In this document: in pieces, positions 36,960 to 45,914 of the stretch
How positions within the stretch are numbered: the stretch's first letter is position 1
How the letters are laid out: each line of letters starts with the position of its first letter
Assembly: GCA_900696665.1 (NCBI GenBank)
Contig: CAADGY010000306.1
Span: forward strand, 1-64,000
Reading direction: 5' to 3'
Origin: an uncultured Acidobacteriota bacterium
GTDB lineage: Bacteria; Acidobacteriota; Terriglobia; Bryobacterales; Bryobacteraceae
DNA length: 64,000 bases
Notes under the pieces: generated by a model
The model's database searches: none
Told to the model about the DNA's origin: nothing
Seen by the model: only the letters and a program-made list of their open reading frames with translations
Translations under genes and position numbers: made by a program

Positions 36960-37052
36960 CGATCAGCGGGACGGCCGGTGTGCCGGTCAACTACCTATCT
37001 TAGCCCGCGGGCGCTTGCCGAGGCGCGCGGCGCAGTCATACGCTAACGTCTT

Positions 37053-37472
37053 ATGCTCCAGAAGCAGATCATCTCCTGGCTAATCGGGTTTTTTCAGACG
37101 GAGCGGGGCCAGGCCATTCTTTCCGATCTGTTGGCGAAAGCCGCAAAAGGTTGGAAGCCGGGCACACAGCCGGAACCGCAAAGTCCTCGCGCCACAGCGC
37201 CGGAAAACACGGGCGAGGCGATACCGGACCCGCTGGATGAATTGATTCCGCGGCTTCAAGCAGTGGAAGCGGCGGCGGTCCGGCTGGAGGGCGGCCTACA
37301 GAACAGCCTCGCGGGCGTACGCGAAATCAGTGAGGGGATGGCCCGCACAAATCTTCAGATTGCCCATCTGGAGCGGCAGACTCGCATACTCGAGAAACGT
37401 TTATGGTGGGCCTTGGCTGGTAACGCCGCCACCATCGCAGCCGTGATCGCACTGGCGCTGACCAGAGCATGA
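37053..37472 (+). CDS. Small coiled-coil protein with C-terminal membrane anchor
   Basis: A 139-residue protein of unknown function. An amphipathic N-terminal helix (IISWLIGFFQTERGQAILSD) is followed by a Pro-rich linker, a coiled coil (about residues 68-115) and a C-terminal transmembrane helix (WWALAGNAATIAAVIALAL). It would be tail-anchored with most of the chain in the cytosol. Its stop overlaps the start of the large membrane protein gene by ATGA, so the two are translationally coupled and may work together. I do not recognise a family. Confidence 0.7.
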   Translation: MLQKQIISWLIGFFQTERGQAILSDLLAKAAKGWKPGTQPEPQSPRATAPENTGEAIPDPLDELIPRLQAVEAAAVRLEGGLQNSLAGVREISEGMARTNLQIAHLERQTRILEKRLWWALAGNAATIAAVIALALTRA

Positions 37473-39940
37473 CAGAACACAACGCTGCCGGCTTGCTCCG
37501 TCCCGTTCTTTGGACGGTGTTTGCGGGAACTACGGCGGTATTCGCGTACGGGCTGGCTACCGAGCGGCTGTTCGCCCAGCAGATCTGGACTCGCACAGGT
37601 TTGGAACGTCTGCTTGCGGTGTCAGGCGGGTACGTCGTGCTGGCCGCGTCTTGCTTTCCCTGGCGGAAATTCTTTGGACCTGCCCTGGCCATTCTTGGAC
37701 TTTGCTACGCCGGCGTGGCCACAGGACCCATCGCTGTAGCGGCGGGGCTTCTTTTCGTTCTTTCCTGCTGCGCACTCGGCGACCTGCTCCGCTCAAAGCC
37801 TCATCACGGCGGCAGCTTCGATGCCGCGCTGTCATTTCTCACCGGTGCGGCCGTATATATCGGGCTCATAGGCATCGCCGCCCATTTTCCCGTCAACAGG
37901 CCGCTTTTCTATTTCATATTGCTCGGCGGACCCCTTCTTCTGAACAGGCCGAGAGTGGTCGCGGCACTCCGCCGCTGCCTGACTCCCTCAGACTATCCAT
38001 CACATCCGGCCGAATACCTGCTCGTGAGCCTCATCGGCTTCATCATCGTGCTTCATCTCCTCGCCGTCCTGAAACCGGAGGTGAGCGCCGACGGACTGGC
38101 GATGCACCTTGCGGTTCCGGCATGGGTGGCCCGGCACGGTTATTGGAACTTCGACGTGACCCGCTTCACCTGGGGTGTCATGCCGATGGGAGGCGAATGG
38201 TGCTATACGGCGGCTTATCTGCTCGGGAAAGAGTATGCCGCGCGCCTGATCAATTTCGCCATGCTTCTGGCGGGCGTTGCCGTACTCTTCGAGTTGCTGC
38301 GGCGGCATCTGTCCCGCCGCGATGCGTTCCTGTGCGTGACGCTGTTTGCCTCCACACCGCTGGTACAGTTGGTGTCCGGGTCTCTTTTCGTCGAAAACGT
38401 TTGGATGGCGTTGCTGTTAGCGGCCTTCGCCTGCATGTTGCGCTTCCGGGATACTTGGCAGGCTTCGCATCTCTACCTTGCCGCGCTGTTGGCGGGTGCG
38501 GCACTGGCGACGAAGCTGCTTGCCGCTGTTTATATCCTGCCGGTGTCGGTCTTCCTTCTGTATGACCTGTGGGTGGGAATCCGTTCCGGAAAAATCACGC
38601 GGCCGGCCCGGCTCCTGCTCATCACGATGGCCTGCTTCATCCTGATAGGCATCCAGCCTTACGCTACAGCTTTGATCAAAACCGGAAATCCGGTGTTTCC
38701 TTTGTTGAACACCATCTTCCACTCGCCGTATTTCGATCAAACGGGCCAGTCGAGCGACATGCGTTTCCGAAAACCCTTCCAATGGGACACCCTTTACCAA
38801 CTGACCTTCCGGACGGAGCAATATCTGGAAGGGCAAGCGGGTGCTTTCGGATTTCAGTCGCTGATATTTCTGCCCCTCGCGGCCGTGATGTTGAGCGCGC
38901 ATTGGCCGTATGCCGGATGGGCCGCCATGGCTGCTTCCTTCATCTACATGGTTGCGGTTTTCGAGGAGCAGGCGAACGTGCGATATCTCTACCCGGTAAT
39001 GCCGCTGCTCTGCCTCGTGATAGGTTTGGTGTTCGCCCGTGTGCGGCAATACGTGCCGCGGCTGTACCGGTTGCTGTCTGTCACCGCAATTGCGGTGGTA
39101 TTGCTGAACATCGCCTTTCTGCCGGCTTCGGGCTGGTATCACAAAGATCTCGCTTTGTGGCCGCTCACCGGTCTAGCACGTGCAGCCTACATTGAGGGAA
39201 TCGCTCCGGTCCGCCTATTGATACCGTTTTTGAACTCGCACTTTCCAGGACAACCAGTGGCTTTCATCGAAACCTCGGACATCGCGGAGCTGGACGCGGA
39301 ATCGTATGTCGCATCCTGGCACGACTATCTTTTCGCGCGTCAATTGGCCGGCGCCCACTCGGCGGAGGAGATTCATCGAGTGCTGAAACAGGCCGGAGCG
39401 GGCCTCGTAATTTTCCCTCGTCCGGGCGGCTCCATCCCGGTCTCTCAAGCGGCTTTGGAAGAATTTCTGAGCCGCTATGTGGACCCGGTAGCCATCGCCG
39501 CTGGATATCAAGCGGCGCGTGTGCGGGCCATGCCCCCGCGCAGGACCGGAACCGTTGTTTCAGCAGGTGATCACGACGATGCCGCGGGTGACATCGCGTA
39601 TCACGGCGCCTGGTTGCGCAATCACGATTTTGCTGAGACACGGAACCGTACCGTGACCTACTCCAATGTTCCCGGAGACCGGTTCACGCTGCGCTTCCAG
39701 GGAGCCGAGATTGTCTGGATCCACACCCGCGCTGCGAATCGCGGCATCGCCGAGATTCTCCTGGACGGCACGAAGGTGGCGGAGTTGGATCTGTATCGCA
39801 AAGTCACCGAGTGGCAGGCCGAAGCGCATTACACCGCTCCCGGCCCCGGTCCGCACGAGTTCGACGTGCGGGTCTCGGGCCGGAAGAACCCTGCCTCTAC
39901 CGATGTATTTGTCGACGTGGACGCCCTGACGGTGCGGTGA
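37469..39940 (+). CDS. Polytopic GT-C-like membrane glycosyltransferase with C-terminal beta-sandwich domain
   Basis: 823 residues. Residues about 10-560 hold 12 or more hydrophobic helices. The acidic residue in the first outer loop (LKPEVSADGLAMHLAVP) followed by a helix-rich core is like lipid-linked-sugar GT-C transferases (ArnT/PMT/DUF2029 type). After the last helix (about residue 560) comes a soluble domain, and the final 120 residues (VPGDRFTLRFQGAEIVWIHT ... HEFDVRVSG) have the look of a carbohydrate-binding-like jelly roll. The soluble part would lie in the periplasm. The first gene of the unit is the small coiled-coil membrane protein, coupled by ATGA. The sugar donor and acceptor are unknown. 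The glycosyltransferase call is from fold-level resemblance. Confidence 0.65.
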   Translation: MTEHNAAGLLRPVLWTVFAGTTAVFAYGLATERLFAQQIWTRTGLERLLAVSGGYVVLAASCFPWRKFFGPALAILGLCYAGVATGPIAVAAGLLFVLSCCALGDLLRSKPHHGGSFDAALSFLTGAAVYIGLIGIAAHFPVNRPLFYFILLGGPLLLNRPRVVAALRRCLTPSDYPSHPAEYLLVSLIGFIIVLHLLAVLKPEVSADGLAMHLAVPAWVARHGYWNFDVTRFTWGVMPMGGEWCYTAAYLLGKEYAARLINFAMLLAGVAVLFELLRRHLSRRDAFLCVTLFASTPLVQLVSGSLFVENVWMALLLAAFACMLRFRDTWQASHLYLAALLAGAALATKLLAAVYILPVSVFLLYDLWVGIRSGKITRPARLLLITMACFILIGIQPYATALIKTGNPVFPLLNTIFHSPYFDQTGQSSDMRFRKPFQWDTLYQLTFRTEQYLEGQAGAFGFQSLIFLPLAAVMLSAHWPYAGWAAMAASFIYMVAVFEEQANVRYLYPVMPLLCLVIGLVFARVRQYVPRLYRLLSVTAIAVVLLNIAFLPASGWYHKDLALWPLTGLARAAYIEGIAPVRLLIPFLNSHFPGQPVAFIETSDIAELDAESYVASWHDYLFARQLAGAHSAEEIHRVLKQAGAGLVIFPRPGGSIPVSQAALEEFLSRYVDPVAIAAGYQAARVRAMPPRRTGTVVSAGDHDDAAGDIAYHGAWLRNHDFAETRNRTVTYSNVPGDRFTLRFQGAEIVWIHTRAANRGIAEILLDGTKVAELDLYRKVTEWQAEAHYTAPGPGPHEFDVRVSGRKNPASTDVFVDVDALTVR

Positions 39941-39963
39941 ACAAGGAGTCTTGAAGGATTAAC

Positions 39964-39996
39964 TGGCGGCGCCTGATGGCAAATGCTACGCCGCCA
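39964..39996. repeat. Inverted repeat downstream of the GT-C-like gene
   Basis: TGGCGGCG (39964-39971) pairs with CGCCGCCA (39989-39996) across a 17-base loop, 23 bases after the stop codon at 39940. It is a possible transcript-end hairpin; no T-tract follows. Confidence 0.4.
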
Positions 39997-40070
39997 ACGA
40001 GGATCTATGGCTGGTAGCGCAGATCCCCGTCATTCGGCGTTATGCATTCAGGTGGCTTGGACGGGCTGCT

Positions 40071-40096
40071 CTCCGGCGCGGGTCAACGCGCCGGAG
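40071..40096. repeat. Perfect 10-bp hairpin ahead of the PEP mutase-family gene
   Basis: CTCCGGCGCG (40071-40080) and CGCGCCGGAG (40087-40096) form a perfect stem with the six-base loop GGTCAA. It is 60 bases upstream of the GTG start at 40156. No T-run follows on either strand, so it may be a terminator without a U-tract, a leader hairpin or a protein-binding site. Confidence 0.5.
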
Positions 40097-40155
40097 ACTA
40101 TACACCTGCGTGGCGTCGCGCTGTAGCATGGTGGGATGAAATCACGAGGTGTTTA

Positions 40156-40980
40156 GTGAGCATCAATCAGGGGGAAAAGGCACTACGCTTTCACGCACTA
40201 CACAACGGTCCCACTGCCTTCGTACTTCCGAATCCCTGGGATACCGGCTCAGCACGCATGCTCGCCGGCCTTGGGTTTCAAGCGCTGGCTACATCGAGCG
40301 CCGCGTCTGCGTGTGCGCTTGGCCGGAGGGACGGAAGCTTAACGCGAGATGAGGCCCTGGCGCATGCACGCCTTATCGTCAATGCGACGGATTTGCCCGT
40401 GTCTGCGGATCTCGAAAGTGGATTTGGCGATGCGCCGGAAGTCGTGGCTCAAACGATCCGGCTGGCTGGTGAGGCGGGGTTGGCCGGCTGCACGATCGAA
40501 GATACGACTGGTCAGCCTGAAAAGCCTCTTTATGACACAGGGCTGGCCGTTGAGAGGATTGCAGCAGCCGCCGAGGCGGCACGTGCACTCGGGTTTCCCT
40601 TTATGTTGACCGCTCGGGCGCACAATTTCGTTTTCGCCAATCCAAGCCTTGACGACACCATCAGCCGACTTCAAGCGTTCGAAAAAGCGGGAGCCGATGT
40701 GCTCTTCGCGCCCGGTCTGCCTGATCTCGCCGCGGTACGGGCGGTGTGTGCGGCGGTTTCGAAGCCGGTCAACTTCATGGTGGGAATCAAAGGAAAATCG
40801 TTTTCTGTGGGTGATCTCGCCGCGGCAGGTGTCAGGCGAATCAGTCTTGCGACCTCACTCTACCGTGCCGCAATGACGGGCCTGCTCGACGCCGTACGCG
40901 AGGTGAAAGACACGGGCCAATTCACCTTTCTCGACCGGTGCGCCACAACGCTGGAACTGAACAGGCTCATGGGTATTTGA
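40156..40980 (+). CDS. Isocitrate lyase/PEP mutase family protein
   Basis: 274 residues from the GTG at 40156, which has a GAGGTG site five bases upstream; an in-frame ATG at 40042 would place the hairpin inside the gene and add 38 residues unlike the family. FVLPNPWDTGSARML matches the start of the PEP mutase-like barrel. LPVSADLESGFGDAPE carries the Asp/Glu metal ligands, and TIEDTTGQPEKPLYD the next conserved strand. The catalytic KKCGH loop of isocitrate lyase is absent, so it is not AceA. Possible reactions are cleavage of 2-methylisocitrate-like or oxaloacetate-like C-C or C-P bonds. It stands alone between a membrane protein and cysN, so the substrate is unknown. Confidence 0.85.
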   Translation: MSINQGEKALRFHALHNGPTAFVLPNPWDTGSARMLAGLGFQALATSSAASACALGRRDGSLTRDEALAHARLIVNATDLPVSADLESGFGDAPEVVAQTIRLAGEAGLAGCTIEDTTGQPEKPLYDTGLAVERIAAAAEAARALGFPFMLTARAHNFVFANPSLDDTISRLQAFEKAGADVLFAPGLPDLAAVRAVCAAVSKPVNFMVGIKGKSFSVGDLAAAGVRRISLATSLYRAAMTGLLDAVREVKDTGQFTFLDRCATTLELNRLMGI

Positions 40981-41202
40981 GCCGGCAGGAAAGGGGCTGC
41001 GGCTGCACGACCGTGTTACGCCCGTTGTGGACTTCTGACGCTCGACGTTTGATCCGCCCCTGACAAGGAGGCGGCGGTACCCCGGGTGGATTTACCGTCA
41101 AACTGAAGCTGAAGCACCGGGTTATTCCACGCGCATAAACAAGTGCGGGTGTGGCTCCACCGCCTTGCCTGTATCTGGACCGTTCACCTGGCTCAATCCC
41201 GC

Positions 41203-42963
41203 TCAAATTCCGCTTCCCTCGGCGAACCGGTCGTCCCTTCGAATGATGCCCCGGGTTTCAAGCAGGCGGCAGAGTTGAGCGGCAGCTTCCTCGTCGCGGG
41301 GCGAGAGCTCAGTGGGATCCACTTCGATGAACTTGTCCGCACCCACAACGTCGCGTGCGCGGGAAGTTTCCTCGGGCGCATTCGATGAGACGGAACAGAT
41401 GGCGATGAATCCGCCGTGGTTGCTGAACCTGGCGAGTTCTGAAACAAGCGGACTTTCGAAATCGTCCGTGATCACCTTTACCAGGCAGTCGCGATCAAAC
41501 AGCATCCGTTCAAGGCAGTACGCCGCTTCCTTGCGCGCAGTGATCCAGAGGGTAGCGGGGCGGTGGCCGGCGCGGGCATAGCGTTCCGCCGGGGTAACGC
41601 GGCCCGATCCCCAGCCAAGCGCGGAAATGGCCGCTTTCGCGGCTTCATCGGCGGGCGTGCTTCGCTTTGTGTCCTCGATCATGCCCGCGGCGATGGTAGC
41701 GTTCGTCACCGGATCGATCAGGACAAAGCTGCCTGTAGACCGGTTGCGGCGGTAAGAGTCGAAGAACAACGGCTTGTGAGTTTCTATCGCCACTCTTCCG
41801 ATCTCATTCAGGTGCAGGGCGGAAGCCGGCGATTTTTCGAGCGTGTTCACGTCCACCGTCTCCAGCACCGTCCTCACGGTTCCGGACGTCTGTTGTGTCG
41901 TGTGCTTCAGCAGATAGGGCCGCCCCGGTTCCAGAGGGTCGGCGTTCATCCAGACCACACTCGCGTTAAACCGCCGCGATGCGTGCGGCATGGAGTCCGG
42001 CGAAATCAGCATATCGCCACGGCTGATGTCGATCTCATCTTCGAGACACACCGTAATCGACATCGGGGGAAAAGCCTCCCGCAGTTCGCCATCGTAGGTA
42101 ACAATCGATTTCACGCGGCTCGTCCGGCCCGACGGCAACACCATCACCCGGTCTCCAGGCCGGAGAACGCCCGAAACCACCTGCCCAGCATACCCGCGGA
42201 AATCCAGATTCGGACGGATCACATACTGTACCGGGAGACGAAACTGATCGAGATTGCGCGCCGCCATTACGGGAACGGTCTCCAGATATTCGAGAAGCGC
42301 CGGACCGCTGTACCATGGAGTGCGTTGGCTGCGGACGACGACGTTATCACCGTCCAGGGCGCTGATGGGAATAAAGTCCAGGTGCGGAATCTCGAGTGGT
42401 GCGGAAAAAACCTGGAAATCCGAACGGATGGTAAGAAAAGCCTGCTCGTCGAAATCCAGCAGGTCCATCTTGTTCACCGCTACAACGATGCGCGGAATCC
42501 CCAATAGCGCGGCGATATAGGCATGCCGGCGCGACTGCGGCAGAACGCCCTTGCGCGCATCGACTAGAACCACGGCTAGCTCCGCCGTTGAGGCTCCTGT
42601 CGCCATGTTGCGGGTATACTGCTCGTGCCCGGGAGTATCCGCAATAATGAACTTGCGGCGGGGCGTGGAAAAGTAGCGGTAGGCGACGTCGATGGTGATC
42701 CCCTGCTCCCGCTCGGCACGGAGCCCGTCGGTCAAAAGAGAAAAATCGATGGGGCCCGCGTTTCGGTTCACCGACGCTTTTTGCACCGAGGCAAGCTGGT
42801 CTTCGTACACCCCCTTGGAGTCGTACAGCAGGCGCCCGATCAGCGTAGATTTGCCGTCGTCAACGCTGCCGGCGGTCGTGAAGCGCAGCAGTTCTTTGGT
42901 TTCGTTTTGCCGTAGAAACGCTTCGATGGCCTCTTCTGCCGTCATCGGAGCCGTCACTGCCAT
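41203..42963 (-). CDS. cysN: Sulfate adenylyltransferase GTPase subunit with vestigial APS-kinase domain
   Basis: A 586-residue GTPase that drives APS formation with CysD. The Walker [10 protein letters not shown] (32-40), [15 protein letters not shown] and NKMD motifs are intact, followed by EF-Tu-like beta barrels. A CysNC fusion would carry a CysC kinase of about 200 residues after residue 455; here about 120 residues remain ([51 protein letters not shown]). Elements aligning with CysC are recognisable (ATLW, F-strand, VG..KFIEV), but the GLSGSGKST P-loop is replaced by TARKEAAY and the tail is truncated. APS phosphorylation by this domain is therefore unlikely. CysD lies immediately upstream, sharing TGATG. 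Confidence 0.93.
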   Translation of the reverse strand: MAVTAPMTAEEAIEAFLRQNETKELLRFTTAGSVDDGKSTLIGRLLYDSKGVYEDQLASVQKASVNRNAGPIDFSLLTDGLRAEREQGITIDVAYRYFSTPRRKFIIADTPGHEQYTRNMATGASTAELAVVLVDARKGVLPQSRRHAYIAALLGIPRIVVAVNKMDLLDFDEQAFLTIRSDFQVFSAPLEIPHLDFIPISALDGDNVVVRSQRTPWYSGPALLEYLETVPVMAARNLDQFRLPVQYVIRPNLDFRGYAGQVVSGVLRPGDRVMVLPSGRTSRVKSIVTYDGELREAFPPMSITVCLEDEIDISRGDMLISPDSMPHASRRFNASVVWMNADPLEPGRPYLLKHTTQQTSGTVRTVLETVDVNTLEKSPASALHLNEIGRVAIETHKPLFFDSYRRNRSTGSFVLIDPVTNATIAAGMIEDTKRSTPADEAAKAAISALGWGSGRVTPAERYARAGHRPATLWITARKEAAYCLERMLFDRDCLVKVITDDFESPLVSELARFSNHGGFIAICSVSSNAPEETSRARDVVGADKFIEVDPTELSPRDEEAAAQLCRLLETRGIIRRDDRFAEGSGI

Positions 42964-43868
42964 CAGAAATAGCCCTCGCGCTTCTTAATCTCCATCGAGC
43001 CTTCCTGGTCGTGGTCAATAATGCGGTTCTCCCGCTCCGAGCGCCGGAACAGCATCAGTTCTTCGATGATCTTCGGAACCGTATCCGCCTCCGACCTGAT
43101 TGCACCCGTGCAAGGCGTGCAACCAAGAGATCGCATACGGCACATCACCATTTGTGGTTTCTCACCCGGAAGTAAGGGGACATCGTGCTCCAGGGGGATG
43201 AGACTATCGCCGCGCACCACCATCAGTCTCTCTTTGGCAAAATACAACGGCACGATCGGAATTTTCTCCAGGTGAATGTATTGCCAGACGTCGAGTTCCG
43301 TCCAGTTCGACAACGGGAATACACGGATGCTCTCCCCTTTATCAATGCGCCCATTGAACAGATTCCACAGTTCGGGGCGTTGATTCTTCGGGTCCCACTG
43401 TCCATAGGCGTCGCGAAAAGAGTAAACGCGCTCCTTCGCGCGTGATTTTTCTTCATCGCGCCGCGCGCCTCCGAATGCCGCATCAAACCCGCCCTCAGCT
43501 ATCGCATCGAGCAGTGCCCGCGTCTTTAGCAGCCCGCAACATTTCTGGGTACCCAACTGGAATGGATTCGCCCCCTCTTCAATGGCTGTCGTGTTGGTGT
43601 GAACAATCAACCGGGCTCCAATGCGGGCTGTGAAAGAGTCGCGGAAAGCGATCATCTCCCGGAACTTATATGTGGTGTCCACGTGTAACAACGGAAACGG
43701 AATAGGACCGGGATAAAATGCCTTCTGCGCCAGCCGCACCATGACGGAAGAGTCTTTCCCGATGGAATACAGCATAACCGGCTTCTGGAACTCCGCCGCC
43801 ACTTCCCGCAAAATATGTATGCTCTCCGCCTCGAGCACACGCAAATGGGTCAGCGCCAGAAACTGCAT
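42963..43868 (-). CDS. cysD: Sulfate adenylyltransferase subunit 2 (ATP-PPi hydrolase family)
   Basis: A 301-residue catalytic subunit of ATP sulfurylase that makes adenosine phosphosulfate from ATP and sulfate. The PP-loop [11 protein letters not shown] is near residue 40. [20 protein letters not shown] and [20 protein letters not shown] are diagnostic. PLYFAKER and [16 protein letters not shown] are typical of the C-terminal part, and the length matches the family. The stop TGA overlaps the ATG of cysN (TGATG), so the pair is coupled. No cysH, cysI or separate cysC is visible in the window. Confidence 0.96.
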   Translation of the reverse strand: MQFLALTHLRVLEAESIHILREVAAEFQKPVMLYSIGKDSSVMVRLAQKAFYPGPIPFPLLHVDTTYKFREMIAFRDSFTARIGARLIVHTNTTAIEEGANPFQLGTQKCCGLLKTRALLDAIAEGGFDAAFGGARRDEEKSRAKERVYSFRDAYGQWDPKNQRPELWNLFNGRIDKGESIRVFPLSNWTELDVWQYIHLEKIPIVPLYFAKERLMVVRGDSLIPLEHDVPLLPGEKPQMVMCRMRSLGCTPCTGAIRSEADTVPKIIEELMLFRRSERENRIIDHDQEGSMEIKKREGYF

Positions 43869-43907
43869 AAAATCAATCGTACCATTCTTGATCGAGATTT
43901 GGAAGAT

Positions 43908-45914
43908 TCACCGGCGCCCGAGTTTAGGAATCTGTAACACAATCCGGTGCAGGTGGCGCGTGTGCAATTGGAACGCCTGATAAAGCTTCTCCTTCCCATA
44001 GCGTACATCCGGTGTGTAGTGATAGCTCCACGATTCGTTATCGAGGAGGAGCGGGATGGAGGTGCCTGCCGGAGTGGCAGGCGCCAGGCGGATGAGGCTG
44101 GTACGCTCCTTTGCGCCGGTCCATTCCAACTGCTTCTGCTCCTGGATATCGGCGGCCTCCTCGACATAATGGGAGTCCGTGTAGACCTTCGTTCGATACC
44201 AGTTGTTTTTGTCGAAAGGGTCCATGCCCTGTTTCATGCGAACCCAGATTGTGGCCGTCTCGCCGGGCTCCAGAACGCCATTTCCGTTTCCGCTGCCCTC
44301 GGTCACCGTGCGCTGAACGGATGCGCCCCCACCCTGGTTTCCTTTCTGCCGGAAAACATTGAAGGTAAACGTGCGGCCATCCAGCACTTCAACCGCATCC
44401 GGGTTGGGGATCGTCTCCGGCGCAATCAGCACATCAATATTTTCCTGCGCACTTTGCCAGCCGTCGTACGTCAGCCGGAGTTCCAGCCGCGCGTGTGTGA
44501 AATATCCCGTACCCGCCACGAACCGCACTTTCATCTGCGGGGAGAGATCTGCCGCTTGTCCCGGCTCGAGTTTCGGAATGTCCCCACTGCCCGAGAGGAT
44601 CTGTACCGTCGGATACTGCGAGCTGAGTGCCGCCTTGACGGCGGTCATTGGCACGCTTCGCGGATTGTAGATGCGAATCGGAAGTGCGATGTCTTCGCCG
44701 GGCGGCAGGCGTAACACCTCCTTGCGAGTAAGCGGCAGAAGGACGGGTGGCTGGCTCCCGGTCCCCGGTCCGGTGAAGCTGAGCTGATGACCTCGTCCAT
44801 CGACGGTGAACGAAAGTCTGCCTTTGTCGTCGGGAGCAATCTGGCTGGTTTCGACTGTTTTAGTGGTCAGGTTATAGTCCGTCAACTGGTACGACGCACC
44901 AGCGCGGTATAGCGGTGCGGTCAGCACGCGGATGCGCCGTTCCGCCGGAGGTCCATCGGGCGCCCAGCGGCGCGTGGTAATCCGCATTCCGCCCTGCCGC
45001 ACGGCTTCAAGATAGACGGTTCCGGGCTGTTCGCCTTCGGAAAAGAACTCATAGCCCCACACCTGAAACCGGCGATAGGGGTTCGCATGGCTCCAAACCT
45101 CCGGAACGTTATCGAGCGAACTGGAGCGAAAAGCCCGCATGTGGAATCTGAATGTCTCGCCGATGGAAGTAGCCCAATGACGGTGATACTCGTCGCGGCG
45201 GTACTCGTAATCCACTTCGGGCGCCCTGGCGTAGGCTTCGTGGGTCTCTTCGTGGTATTGGCTGATGTAATCGCCGCTCGCGCGAATCAGCCGCACCATG
45301 GTATGGCCGTGATTGCTTACATGGTCCTTGGGCCGCCAGAGGACGCGCCGCCCCTTGCCGCCGGCGTAGAACTCCGGCCCCGGGTTGAACGCGGAGGCAC
45401 TTCCGATGAGGTCCGGATAACGCGCGCTGAGCCACAGGCTCATAAAGCCACCCATGCTCAAGCCGGACGTGGCGCGATGACGGCGATCCGTAAGCGTCCG
45501 GTAGGTCGAATCGATATGAGCTACCAGTTCTTTGAAATATTCTCCGAAGTCGTAATCGCCTCCCTCTTCGCGAACGTCCCACGGTGAGCCCCCGTAGAAG
45601 CCGGTGTAGTCGCGCGCGACGTACCCGTCGACGGCCACTACAATGCTGTCGTTCCTGGATACGAAATCGGCCATTTTCGGAATCGTATCTTTGCCGTTAT
45701 CGTACTTTTCGAGTGTGTAGCGGTCGCTGTGCCCGTGAAAGTAGTAAATGACAGGGTATGCTTTGCCGGTGGTCTCATAGCCCGGCGGCAGGAGAATCCG
45801 GTAATGGCGGTCCTGTCCGAACACTTTCGATGGATGGGTGCGGTCATAAAACGGCTGTGCCGCCCAGATGGCCGTGGCAAACAACAGGAACAGAAAACCT
45901 CTGCGCATCGGCAT
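43908..45914 (-). CDS. Secreted alpha/beta-hydrolase esterase with C-terminal beta domains
   Basis: 668 residues from the ATG at 45914, which overlaps the sulfatase stop (TAATG). A signal peptide (RRGFLFLLFATAIWAAQ) precedes an esterase D/feruloyl-esterase-like hydrolase: PVIYYFHGHSDRY oxyanion region, then GLSMGGF with nucleophile S153. From about residue 380 the chain is beta-rich with CARDB-like segments (RIYNPRSVPMTAVKAAL, HARLELRLTYDGW, GVLEPGETATIWVRM). It probably removes ester groups such as acetyl or feruloyl from polysaccharide in the periplasm or outside. Coupling to a sulfatase fits removal of substituents from one glycan. Function is inferred from fold motifs. Confidence 0.8.
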   Translation of the reverse strand: MPMRRGFLFLLFATAIWAAQPFYDRTHPSKVFGQDRHYRILLPPGYETTGKAYPVIYYFHGHSDRYTLEKYDNGKDTIPKMADFVSRNDSIVVAVDGYVARDYTGFYGGSPWDVREEGGDYDFGEYFKELVAHIDSTYRTLTDRRHRATSGLSMGGFMSLWLSARYPDLIGSASAFNPGPEFYAGGKGRRVLWRPKDHVSNHGHTMVRLIRASGDYISQYHEETHEAYARAPEVDYEYRRDEYHRHWATSIGETFRFHMRAFRSSSLDNVPEVWSHANPYRRFQVWGYEFFSEGEQPGTVYLEAVRQGGMRITTRRWAPDGPPAERRIRVLTAPLYRAGASYQLTDYNLTTKTVETSQIAPDDKGRLSFTVDGRGHQLSFTGPGTGSQPPVLLPLTRKEVLRLPPGEDIALPIRIYNPRSVPMTAVKAALSSQYPTVQILSGSGDIPKLEPGQAADLSPQMKVRFVAGTGYFTHARLELRLTYDGWQSAQENIDVLIAPETIPNPDAVEVLDGRTFTFNVFRQKGNQGGGASVQRTVTEGSGNGNGVLEPGETATIWVRMKQGMDPFDKNNWYRTKVYTDSHYVEEAADIQEQKQLEWTGAKERTSLIRLAPATPAGTSIPLLLDNESWSYHYTPDVRYGKEKLYQAFQLHTRHLHRIVLQIPKLGRR

